From NCBI RefSeq assembly GCF_039545095.1, contig NZ_BAABRS010000003.1:124001-188000 (forward strand): DNA of 64,000 nt, read 5' to 3'. Every line of letters starts with the position of its first letter. Positions within the stretch are counted from its first letter, which is position 1. Shown here piece after piece: positions 26,401-33,168 of this stretch. Both the position numbers and the translations under genes were made by a program. A model generated the notes under the pieces. It saw nothing but the letters and a program-made list of their open reading frames with translations. It searched no databases and was not told the DNA's origin. This stretch comes from Fodinibius salicampi. GTDB taxonomy: Bacteria; Bacteroidota; Rhodothermia; Balneolales; Balneolaceae.

Positions 26401-26525
26401 CTTAATCCATTGATCGTCCAATCAAGTACTCGCTGCCCTTTGATGAGCTTTTCGAGCACTAACTGATCATCCGGACCTGCCAGCGTACTTTTGGTATGTG
26501 CCGCGCCAAATATAAAAACCTGCAT
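23415..26525 (-). CDS. Fusion of a nucleotidyltransferase-like domain with a PEP-synthase-like glutamine kinase (Cj1418-like)
   Basis: A 1036-residue protein. Residues 1-240 resemble a nucleotidyltransferase fold (LLTYADTIF for the Asp site), but the usual GxGTRLxP loop is absent. Residues about 270-500 are the ATP-grasp domain of PEP synthase/PPDK (LIIRSSSLEEDSWEASQAGA, VLVQPFI, LDIEFV, YIVQVRPIT). The C-terminus is the swivelling phosphohistidine domain, with GGAASHMTIRCAEFGLPAAI holding the His. This layout matches L-glutamine kinase Cj1418, which phosphorylates the glutamine amide nitrogen as the first step to phosphoramidate, except for the extra N-terminal domain. The gene lies 1 bp after the formyltransferase-like gene. 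Confidence 0.72.
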   Translation of the reverse strand: MQVFIFGAAHTKSTLAGPDDQLVLEKLIKGQRVLDWTINGLRQAGIEGDCVSFIGGYKIEEVIEEYPDLHYTVNPQWATTHVIGSLRYALESWKGGDVLLTYADTIFRPRVFNDLLQYNSPVTIGIDTEWRKRIQHGYLQEQAEKVQLKDHQLKNIGRQEIGPLQADAQFSGLVMLKKHIVHKLYMQLVENDRGLLSDNDSLSDLLQFIYHQWDIPITTHDHRGLWAELDSEEDLAQFVFGTKAETLERIQPFVSKSQVCDQIHFPLEQWEKESDSLLNEIQRQFADEKLIIRSSSLEEDSWEASQAGAFLSVAGIQGADTHALEEGINDVITGFQQNGSAQYNSDNQVLVQPFITDVAMSGVAFSRHLENATPYYVINYDDESSRTDTVTSGSSANTKSISLYKNGDYELKDERIVKVVDAIEELERITGYRSLDIEFVLTHNDELYIVQVRPITIHDKQSNDTHFTEMLEGAKQKVSSRLRNYPHLLGETTILADMPDWNPAEMIGVRPKPLALSLYQYLITDTTWRNARAQMGYRNPVPAKLMYCIGGHPYIDVRNSFNNLIPDGLRDDIAEKIVNHYLQRLNQYPELHDKIEFEIAITCYSPDIEHHLDRLREDGFNDSEIDELKDHLRVLTEDAVTGKHGLSVQELVSETEDLDPFREHLLEDDFVHHEIPGLIHTLLDDCKEHGTRPFSILARYGFIASSMMRGFVQREVITDQERLKFLNSIETVAGRFVEAMGKVQNGTITREDFLDEYGHLRPGTYDITSYSYDENPEQYFPAVKRSSPSAKSKARASGGSGFTFNRETIEAIDNEIKNMGMGFSAHKLLKYVGEATAAREYAKFQFTKNVSAVLKLLAKWGGELGFDRSELSYLFIEDLLRLNTLSVERRPKLYTKQKIQEGKHWYKEVNKIETPHIIISTSDLEVIEHRRSQPNYVTEKVITAPICKLSEIKDKKDLKDKIVMTEGADPGYDWIFLHSIKGLITKYGGAASHMTIRCAEFGLPAAIGCGEQLFEQLERARNVELNCTNKQIKVLG

Positions 26526-26526
26526 A

Positions 26527-27342
26527 TCAGCCCACCATTTTCATTTTCAATTGACAAAACTTATTAATTGCCTGAGGCAATAAGGCATCATGCATGAAAT
26601 AGTATGATTTACCTTCTGAGAGATCCTGGCTGGTTGAGGCCCAGCTGTCGGGATTAAGGGCTTTATCAAAAAGATTGCCCAGCAAATGAGCCCTGTAATG
26701 AGGATCCACATAGTTTATGAGAAGGTCTCTTGTAACATTTGGTCCAAGTTGCTTACTATCAATATCAAAATGTGGCAATGGATAGCTACGCTGCCCAATC
26801 ACATCCCCGGTATCAATTCCTGCATTCATAAAGAAAGCACTCATCCCAATCTGGTTTTGCACCAGGGCACTCCAAAGCAGGCAGTCGGCGCCCCGCACAT
26901 CCGGAACAAGACCGGGATGGATATGGATAAACTTCTTTCCACAATTCAAGATTGGTCGTCGCAGGATCCCCCCTCCACAGAAAATGGTGTATTTTTCTTC
27001 CACCGAATCCCTCAAAAAAGCCTTTAGCTTTTCGTCATTAATATGATCAATAGTAATATTTTGACGTTCCCATCCTAAATCATCTAAAACTCTCTCTGTA
27101 GAAAGCGTTAGGTCACCCGTAAATACTTCTCTTGCTTTCAATTTATTGTTTATCCCGCTGATCAGGTTAGAAAACTTCTTATCGGACAGTCCTTCTACCT
27201 TATTCGAATAACTGCTATTGCGCCAGTTCAATCGTATTATTCTTGATGGACGCAGTCCCAGGTTGCTTAATTTATTGATATAGGCCTTCGTGATATTATG
27301 TGCCGTGGCCAATAATAAAACACCGTCTAATTTCTTATCCAT
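26527..27342 (-). CDS. Formyltransferase-fold protein
   Basis: A 271-residue protein of the methionyl-tRNA/GAR formyltransferase superfamily. The core reads KFIHIHPGLVPDVRGADCLL, then SAFFMNAGIDTGDVIGQRSY with the conserved Asp. The usual N-x-H catalytic pair appears as H-x-H, so the Asn is replaced. Some relatives N-formylate amino sugars such as dTDP-Qui3N (WlaRD, QdtF). Since the operon appears to make a 3-amino sugar, that is one option; a role with the phosphoramidate genes is another. The altered Asn lowers confidence in a canonical reaction. Confidence 0.65.
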   Translation of the reverse strand: MDKKLDGVLLLATAHNITKAYINKLSNLGLRPSRIIRLNWRNSSYSNKVEGLSDKKFSNLISGINNKLKAREVFTGDLTLSTERVLDDLGWERQNITIDHINDEKLKAFLRDSVEEKYTIFCGGGILRRPILNCGKKFIHIHPGLVPDVRGADCLLWSALVQNQIGMSAFFMNAGIDTGDVIGQRSYPLPHFDIDSKQLGPNVTRDLLINYVDPHYRAHLLGNLFDKALNPDSWASTSQDLSEGKSYYFMHDALLPQAINKFCQLKMKMVG

Positions 27343-27346
27343 TATA

Positions 27347-27646
27347 TTACAATTTGATTTCAGGTAACTCCATATCTGCCAAGTCCCCTATTTTTAAAGC
27401 AGTATTATAAAAGCGGATATCTTCTTGTTTTACTGCTTGCAGACAAAAACTGATCGCCAGCCGACAGTATTCATCCCGTGTTAACTCTTTCGTTTCCACT
27501 GGATTTTTTATCTCATCATCGTAGCTGAAAAACATTTTTTTATCTAATTCAAATCTTCGCATAAGCTTCTCAAATACACACAATTCAGAACTGTCACTCA
27601 TCTGCATCGGGCTTATTATGTCCATCACTTCAACCATAAATTTCAA
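27347..27646 (-). CDS. Small conserved-context protein, unknown function
   Basis: A 99-residue acidic, mostly helical protein of no recognised family. It overlaps the upstream glycerophosphotransferase-like gene by 4 bp (ATGA) and precedes the formyltransferase-like gene by 4 bp, so it is firmly in the operon. There are no membrane segments and no metal-binding motif. It may be a partner subunit of one of its neighbours. Confidence 0.65.
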   Translation of the reverse strand: MKFMVEVMDIISPMQMSDSSELCVFEKLMRRFELDKKMFFSYDDEIKNPVETKELTRDEYCRLAISFCLQAVKQEDIRFYNTALKIGDLADMELPEIKL

Positions 27647-28911
27647 CCTTTAATCATCATTTTAATGTAATTGACAATATTTTTAGAAGCGGGCTTGCCA
27701 TTGCCTGCTTTTAAGTGCTGGCCTACAAATTGAAGGCGTTCTTTTTGCATGGGATCACGTCCTTTCAACACCTGGCTTTTAACAAATACGTGAATATCTT
27801 CGGTATCTTTGGCGTGATAATGATTATCCAGCGCCATCTTACCAAATTCATGCAATCGGCTATCCACATTATCATCATGCAACAGATATAAAGCCGGCTT
27901 TGATGTGGATAAATACTCGGCCATAAACGATGAGCAATCATGAATCAAAGCATCAGAAGTTAAAAACAGATCAGTATAGTCCGACTGTTCTAACAAGCCA
28001 TTCTCTACCTCATCCCAAAACTGGTAGTAATGATCGGCTCGCACTTTACCCCATTCCTCATCTTTATAAAGCTTCTCCTTTAACATCGGATGCGGTTTAA
28101 AGGCAATTTGAATATGATCGGCATACTCACGAGCCATATCTTTAAATACAGCGTGATACTGCTTGAACGTCGAATAATTGAGCCCTTGTCCCTGTCCATC
28201 AATGGTGTGATGCGGAGCCCAGATAATTTTTTTATGGTCTGTAAACGGCCAGGGATCCGAAACGGAATCGGCAGATTCATACAAGAAATTATCCAGCTGA
28301 GGATAGCCGCTGACAACCACATTCTCTGCATTATTTCGCGCATACTTTTGAGCATACCGCTTGTGAATATCCGTCTCATAAAAATTACGCCATACCAAAT
28401 TGTGAAACGGACCGTCGTAGTTTCCTCCCTCCTTACCATTGGTCGTAAAAAAGTATGGCACATAGCATGATAAAGAATCCGTAAAGTGATGGATCCGATA
28501 TTGATCTTCGGTATAGTCAAACGGCACCGAAAAAAAGACAATATCAGGCTGGACTTTCTCCTTTATATTAATCCAGGAATCATTTCTTTCATCATAGGTC
28601 TTAATAGTCTCGTATCCCTTCGACTCCATCAGCTCGCAAGTATCATTCATTTCTTCCAACATCTGCTTTTTTCCTTCCCGCAAATAGGGACATACAAAAA
28701 CAACAGGGTTAAAAAATGGATCCTGATCCATAAGCTGATAGATACGATCATACTTCCATATGGATCGATGAATCACCTGGAAACCCACAGTAATGACAGA
28801 CTTATTTTTCAATCTTTTTAAAACCTGTTCATACCGCTGTTGATATTGCCGGATCTGATCCGCAATTGATATATCAGTATATTTTCTTTTTGCAGCAGGT
28901 ATATTGTCCAT
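27643..28911 (-). CDS. CDP-glycerol glycerophosphotransferase-family transferase
   Basis: A 422-residue protein of the TagB/TagF-type family. The C-terminal GT-B-like half shows IIWAPHHTIDGQ, IAFKPHPMLKE, SDALIHDCSSFMAEYL and KPALYLL, the conserved landmarks around the CDP-alcohol site. Family enzymes move a phospho-alcohol from CDP-glycerol or CDP-ribitol onto a glycan. No CDP-glycerol synthesis gene is visible, but a CDP-amidate pathway is. It may therefore move phosphoramidate from cytidine diphosphoramidate, which has the same CDP-X chemistry. That is inference. It follows the aminotransferase gene by 5 bp. Confidence 0.75.
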   Translation of the reverse strand: MDNIPAAKRKYTDISIADQIRQYQQRYEQVLKRLKNKSVITVGFQVIHRSIWKYDRIYQLMDQDPFFNPVVFVCPYLREGKKQMLEEMNDTCELMESKGYETIKTYDERNDSWINIKEKVQPDIVFFSVPFDYTEDQYRIHHFTDSLSCYVPYFFTTNGKEGGNYDGPFHNLVWRNFYETDIHKRYAQKYARNNAENVVVSGYPQLDNFLYESADSVSDPWPFTDHKKIIWAPHHTIDGQGQGLNYSTFKQYHAVFKDMAREYADHIQIAFKPHPMLKEKLYKDEEWGKVRADHYYQFWDEVENGLLEQSDYTDLFLTSDALIHDCSSFMAEYLSTSKPALYLLHDDNVDSRLHEFGKMALDNHYHAKDTEDIHVFVKSQVLKGRDPMQKERLQFVGQHLKAGNGKPASKNIVNYIKMMIKG

Positions 28912-28916
28912 GACTT

Positions 28917-30038
28917 CTAATAACTTTCTACCGCCTGCACTACTTGTTGCAGATCTTCGCGTTTTAATACTGGACTCATGGGCAAGCTTACCACTTCACG
29001 GTGTAACCGCTCGGTAATCGGTAATGACAAATTCTGCAGCTTAGGATAACCTGCCTGCTCATTGGGTGCTATGGGATAATGTATAGAGGCCTCCACTCCG
29101 TGTTCTTGCAAATGATTAATAAATTGATCCCGATTTTTTACCCGGACGACAAACAGATGCCACACATGGGATTCATCTTTCAGAACTGTAGTGGCATTTT
29201 GCTGCCCGGGAAGCTCTATTTTTTCATTGCTGATATTCTCCAGGTAAAAATTCGACACTTCCCGACGCCGCTGGTTATCATCCTCCAGTCCTTGTAATTT
29301 GACGCGGAGTACCCCTGCCTGCAGCTCATCCATCCGGCTGTTAAATCCTTTATGCTTATACCGATATTTCGAAGCGGCTCCATAATTTCCAAGCATCCGG
29401 CAACATTCGGCCAGTTCCTGGTTATCTGTACAGATGGCCCCGGCATCCCCCATGGCTCCCAAATTTTTGCCCGGATAAAAACTAAAGGCTGCGGCATCAC
29501 CCAGCGAGCCGATCCTTCGCCCCTTGAAACGTGCTCCGTGGGCCTGGGCAGCATCTTCTATTAACTTCAGGTTATATTTATCACATAATTTCTTAATCTT
29601 TTTCGAATAGGCATTTTGCCCATATAAATGGACAATCATAATCGCCTTCGTTCGCGGGGTGATGTTTTCTTTAATTAAATCTGGATCGATGTTATAGGTC
29701 TTCTCATCGGGTTCAACCAATACCGGTTTTAAATCCGAATCCGTGATAGCCAAGATGGAGGCGATAAACGTATTGGCTGGTACGATCACCTCATCCCCAT
29801 CTTTACAATGGCCCATCACCTGATAGGCTTTCAAAATAATTTTCAGAGCATCTAATCCACTACCAACCCCAATGGTATAATCAACTCCTATAAAATCAGA
29901 AAACTCCAGTTCAAAAGACTTTTTCTCATCCCCTAAAAGGTACCATCCCGAACTAATAACCCGGTTCAAAGAAGCCTGAATATCATCTTCGTACCTCTTG
30001 TTATAATCTTTGAGATTTAGAAATGGTACATTCTTCAT
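28917..30038 (-). CDS. fdtB: DegT/DnrJ/EryC1 aminotransferase, putative dTDP-3-oxo-6-deoxyhexose 3-aminotransferase
   Basis: A 373-residue PLP-dependent sugar aminotransferase. The PLP Lys lies in [13 protein letters not shown], the substrate Asp/His region in [14 protein letters not shown], and the N-terminal [13 protein letters not shown] is typical of the family. Together with rmlA, two FdtA/QdtA-type isomerases and an FdtC/QdtC-type acetyltransferase it would make dTDP-3-amino-3,6-dideoxyhexose (Fuc3N or Qui3N). Its ATG overlaps the acetyltransferase stop by 4 bp. The choice between Fuc3N and Qui3N cannot be read from this gene. Confidence 0.82.
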   Translation of the reverse strand: MKNVPFLNLKDYNKRYEDDIQASLNRVISSGWYLLGDEKKSFELEFSDFIGVDYTIGVGSGLDALKIILKAYQVMGHCKDGDEVIVPANTFIASILAITDSDLKPVLVEPDEKTYNIDPDLIKENITPRTKAIMIVHLYGQNAYSKKIKKLCDKYNLKLIEDAAQAHGARFKGRRIGSLGDAAAFSFYPGKNLGAMGDAGAICTDNQELAECCRMLGNYGAASKYRYKHKGFNSRMDELQAGVLRVKLQGLEDDNQRRREVSNFYLENISNEKIELPGQQNATTVLKDESHVWHLFVVRVKNRDQFINHLQEHGVEASIHYPIAPNEQAGYPKLQNLSLPITERLHREVVSLPMSPVLKREDLQQVVQAVESY

Positions 30039-30607
30039 GCCTTAATCAGCTTTTTATTGTCTTCTATCCATTTCTGTTTGTTGCTGTCAATCCAAAACCC
30101 GTTACGTTCTTCCATCTTTGTACCATCATCATTTACCCAGCCAACAATTCTGGCTGGTTGTCCAACGACCAACGCCCTTGCCGGTACATTTTTAGTAACC
30201 AGTGCCCCCGCGCCAACCATGGCATACGGCCCAATCTCCGTACCGCCTAAAATAATCGCCCCCGCTCCAATTGAGGCATGATTATAAATATGTGTCTGCT
30301 GAAAATCCTCCGGATACTGTTTAGACCTTGGGTTTTTGTCATTAGTAAACGTCACATTGGGACCAATAAAAACCTGATCCTCAACGCGTAGTCCGTCCCA
30401 GAGCTGTACTCCACTTTTGATGGTTACCTCATCTCCCACACGCACGTTGTTTTCAATAAAAACATGGCAACTAATGTTGCACTTGCAACCGATCTGGGCA
30501 TTCTGGAGAACAACTACATATTGCCAGATATGAGTATCTGTCCCAATATCCTCAGTGTGGATATCGGATAAAGGATGTGCGTAATATGTTTTACTGAATC
30601 TTCCCAT
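30035..30607 (-). CDS. fdtC: Left-handed beta-helix acetyltransferase, FdtC/QdtC/WxcM-N type
   Basis: A 190-residue hexapeptide-repeat acyltransferase. Repeats run from about residue 15 to 155 ([40 protein letters not shown]). The catalytic His is probably in YNHASIG, and TNDKNPRSK matches QdtC/FdtC enzymes that N-acetylate dTDP-3-amino-3,6-dideoxyhexoses. It overlaps the aminotransferase gene by 4 bp, which supports consecutive steps in one pathway. The length is at the normal value. Confidence 0.82.
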   Translation of the reverse strand: MGRFSKTYYAHPLSDIHTEDIGTDTHIWQYVVVLQNAQIGCKCNISCHVFIENNVRVGDEVTIKSGVQLWDGLRVEDQVFIGPNVTFTNDKNPRSKQYPEDFQQTHIYNHASIGAGAIILGGTEIGPYAMVGAGALVTKNVPARALVVGQPARIVGWVNDDGTKMEERNGFWIDSNKQKWIEDNKKLIKA

Positions 30608-30609
30608 TA

Positions 30610-31470
30610 TTAATAATGATATTTGCTTCGGGCTTTTTCTAAAGAAAAGTCAAGCGATGTTGATTCAGATTTTTCTTTTTTCCTTCTGAATATTGCAAAC
30701 AGTTTATCAATGTCTACATCAAAAAAAGCTCTAACCATCTTATGATCTACCAGCTCAAAATATTTTGATGCAATTTTAAATTTTCCTTCTAAATCGGCAT
30801 CACCTCCATCGATGTCATGGCTTTCAAAAAACAATATCCCATCCTCTCCTAAAATCTCATATATCTTTTTGATATATGATTCAAAACCCATTTCTAAGTT
30901 GCCATCGATGGTATGGTGGTTTGACAATGAAAAAACTACGTCATATTCACTTTTAAACTGATGATCTATAAAATCATTGCTGATAAATTCTATATTTTCT
31001 CTTTCTAAAAATTTCTTGGTCGCCTCCCCCATTTCAATCAAATAGGGGTTAAGTTCTATGCCATCAACTTTCTCAAAGAAATCTGATAAATAGCAGGTCA
31101 AAAACCCCGCATTACTGCCGATATCTAAAGCCACCCTATCCTTACTAAAGAATTCTTTTATCCCATACTTTTCTATTCTCTCTTCTGTTGGCTTAATCCC
31201 ATTTATTCCTATTCGCTTGTACCCCTGATAAAAATATCCATCACAATACACAATGGACTCCCACTCCACCATTTGTTTCTTTTTAAGTCTATTTAACTTT
31301 TTATGCAGCGGAATTAACTCGGGATGATCTTTTGTATAGGCTTTATCTTTTTTCTCTAATCGTTTTCTTATCTCACGATAACGTTTCACATTTTTACTTT
31401 TCCCTATATAGAATAGAGGCTCAAAGAATCGGTAGTGTCTTAGCTTCCTAACTAATTTCTTTAAATGCAT
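30610..31470 (-). CDS. SAM-dependent methyltransferase
   Basis: A class I methyltransferase, about 286 residues from ATG 31470 (MHLKKLVRKL). The SAM loop is VALDIGSNAGFLTC, followed by VDGIELN for the acidic ribose-binding residue and a post-II segment DVVFSLSNHHTIDG. A longer frame to 31590 would overlap the upstream isomerase by over 140 bp and is unlikely. It sits between a sugar isomerase and acetyltransferase, so a sugar or phosphoramidate O-methyltransferase is plausible. Campylobacter phosphoramidate is O-methylated, but by enzymes I cannot match here. Confidence 0.75.
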   Translation of the reverse strand: MHLKKLVRKLRHYRFFEPLFYIGKSKNVKRYREIRKRLEKKDKAYTKDHPELIPLHKKLNRLKKKQMVEWESIVYCDGYFYQGYKRIGINGIKPTEERIEKYGIKEFFSKDRVALDIGSNAGFLTCYLSDFFEKVDGIELNPYLIEMGEATKKFLERENIEFISNDFIDHQFKSEYDVVFSLSNHHTIDGNLEMGFESYIKKIYEILGEDGILFFESHDIDGGDADLEGKFKIASKYFELVDHKMVRAFFDVDIDKLFAIFRRKKEKSESTSLDFSLEKARSKYHY

Positions 31471-31894
31471 TTTCAATATTTCTTTTATAACGCTTAAATT
31501 CTTCTTTATCACGGATGTAATCCGTCTCTTCATATTTTTCTGAAGCAAGTACCAAGCAGATTGCTCCGGAAGAAAAATTGTGTAATTCACGCCAAAGTCC
31601 GGGTGGCATATAAACTCCGTAATAGGGACGTGATAAGTTAAATGTCTTATTGGTGGTACCGTCGCTCAACATCAGATCAAAACTGCCACTGGCCGCTATA
31701 ATCAACTGTTCAAGTTCTTTATGTGCATGACCCCCACGGTCCTCGCCTCCCGGGATATCATATAGATAATAGACTCTGTCAATAGTAAAGGGTATAATTC
31801 CTTCCCAGTTATTTATGGCCGTAATATTTCCCTTTTCATTAAACACTTTTGGCAATTGTATTAACGTCGAGTCATAAACAGTACTAGTTTGCAT
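31448..31894 (-). CDS. fdtA: dTDP-4-oxo-6-deoxyglucose 3,4-ketoisomerase-like cupin, copy 2
   Basis: A single-domain cupin of about 148 residues, related to FdtA/QdtA/WxcM-C. It has NNWEGIIPFTIDRVYYLYDI, GGEDRGGHAHKELEQLIIAA with the catalytic GHAH, and RPYYGVYMPPGLWREL. I chose the start at 31894, because AGGGGG lies 5 bases before that ATG; the open frame runs further upstream to 32068 but that would lie inside the previous gene. It is a diverged paralogue of the preceding gene. FdtA and QdtA give opposite C4 stereochemistry, so two copies could make two sugars. Confidence 0.8.
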   Translation of the reverse strand: MQTSTVYDSTLIQLPKVFNEKGNITAINNWEGIIPFTIDRVYYLYDIPGGEDRGGHAHKELEQLIIAASGSFDLMLSDGTTNKTFNLSRPYYGVYMPPGLWRELHNFSSGAICLVLASEKYEETDYIRDKEEFKRYKRNIENAFKEIS

Positions 31895-32294
31895 AAAGCC
31901 CCCTGTACTCATCAAAATCTCTGATATAATCATCTTCTGTAAATTTCCTGTCCGAAGCGTGTAAAGAGAGTGCATTTGTAGAAAAATTATCAAGATGGCG
32001 CCATTTCTTAGGCGGCAAATACAATCCATAGTAAGACCGATTAAGTCGATGACGTACTTCCTTTCCATCCGGCTGTGTGACGACTACGTCAAAACTACCG
32101 CTCAGAGCTACAATAAATTCCTGTTGTTCATAATACGCATGTCCACCACGAGTTTGTCCCCCGGGCACATCGTAGGTCCAGAAAACACGTTCTATTTCAA
32201 AGGGAATTTGATTTACATCTTCAAAAAAAGTGAGATTGCCCCTTGGGTCTTTCTCTTTGGGCAACTCTATAATTTCAACTTCAGACATAGGCAT
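31884..32294 (-). CDS. fdtA: dTDP-4-oxo-6-deoxyglucose 3,4-ketoisomerase-like cupin, copy 1
   Basis: A cupin of about 136 residues of the FdtA/QdtA family: [40 protein letters not shown] and [16 protein letters not shown]. The second His of the GHAH motif is replaced (GHAY), unlike the following paralogue, so activity may differ. The start at 32294 has AGGA six bases upstream; ATG 32288 is also possible. It overlaps the rmlA stop slightly, in keeping with tight operon packing. Confidence 0.78.
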   Translation of the reverse strand: MPMSEVEIIELPKEKDPRGNLTFFEDVNQIPFEIERVFWTYDVPGGQTRGGHAYYEQQEFIVALSGSFDVVVTQPDGKEVRHRLNRSYYGLYLPPKKWRHLDNFSTNALSLHASDRKFTEDDYIRDFDEYRGLYAN

Positions 32295-33165
32295 GTTCTT
32301 CCTTTTGAATAAGTTGCTGCAGGTATCGGCCGTACCCACTTTTGTTTAATTCAAAAGCCATCTGGGCTAAGTCTGCCGATGCAATCCATCCCTTTCGCCA
32401 GGCAATTTCTTCGGGGCAGGCTATCTTGAGGCCTTGACGCCGCTCAATAGTTTCCACAAATTGAGATGCTTCACTCATAGCCTCGTGTGTTCCCGTATCG
32501 AGCCAGGCAAACCCTCTTCCCAAGAGTTCAACATCAAGATCTTCCCACGCTAAATACTGTTTGTTGATGTCCGTAATTTCCAACTCACCACGGTCAGATG
32601 GTTCCAATGTTTTAGCTACATCAACTACCCTGTTATCATAAAAGTACAGACCAGTAACCGCATAATTACTTTTGGGAGTATCCGGTTTCTCTTCTATGGA
32701 CTTGACTTTTCTATTTTCATCAAATTCTACAACTCCGAACCGTTCAGGATCACTTACCCAATACCCAAAAACCGTAGCGCCACTCTCACCCTGAACGGAC
32801 TTTTGCAGTTTAGGCTGGAATCCCTGACCGTAAAAAATATTATCCCCTAAAATCAGACTTACATCATCGTCTCCGATAAAGTCTTCGCCAATGGTAAAAG
32901 CCTGTGCCAATCCTTTGGGCTCAGGCTGTACTGCATACTGCAAATCAATGCCCCAGCTGGAACCATTTCCCAGCAAACTCTTAAAGCTTTCCTGGTCTTC
33001 CGGTGTCGTTATAATCAATATTTCCCGGATATCAGCCAGCATTAATACCGACAGCGGATAGTATATCATCGGCTTGTCATAAACCGGCATCAATTGTTTT
33101 GATACTGCTTTTGTTAATGGATATAAACGGGTGCCCCTACCCCCGGCAAGTATGATTCCCTTCAT
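32281..33165 (-). CDS. rmlA: Glucose-1-phosphate thymidylyltransferase
   Basis: A 294-residue RmlA/RfbA, which joins dTTP and glucose-1-phosphate to give dTDP-glucose. The N-terminal signature [28 protein letters not shown] with the metal Asp, and [20 protein letters not shown] are all present. It provides the precursor for the 3-amino-6-deoxyhexose steps downstream. The next enzyme, RmlB 4,6-dehydratase, is not in this window and must be encoded elsewhere. The gene starts 3 bp after the giant transferase stop. Confidence 0.95.
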   Translation of the reverse strand: MKGIILAGGRGTRLYPLTKAVSKQLMPVYDKPMIYYPLSVLMLADIREILIITTPEDQESFKSLLGNGSSWGIDLQYAVQPEPKGLAQAFTIGEDFIGDDDVSLILGDNIFYGQGFQPKLQKSVQGESGATVFGYWVSDPERFGVVEFDENRKVKSIEEKPDTPKSNYAVTGLYFYDNRVVDVAKTLEPSDRGELEITDINKQYLAWEDLDVELLGRGFAWLDTGTHEAMSEASQFVETIERRQGLKIACPEEIAWRKGWIASADLAQMAFELNKSGYGRYLQQLIQKEEHAYV

Positions 33166-33168
33166 TTC

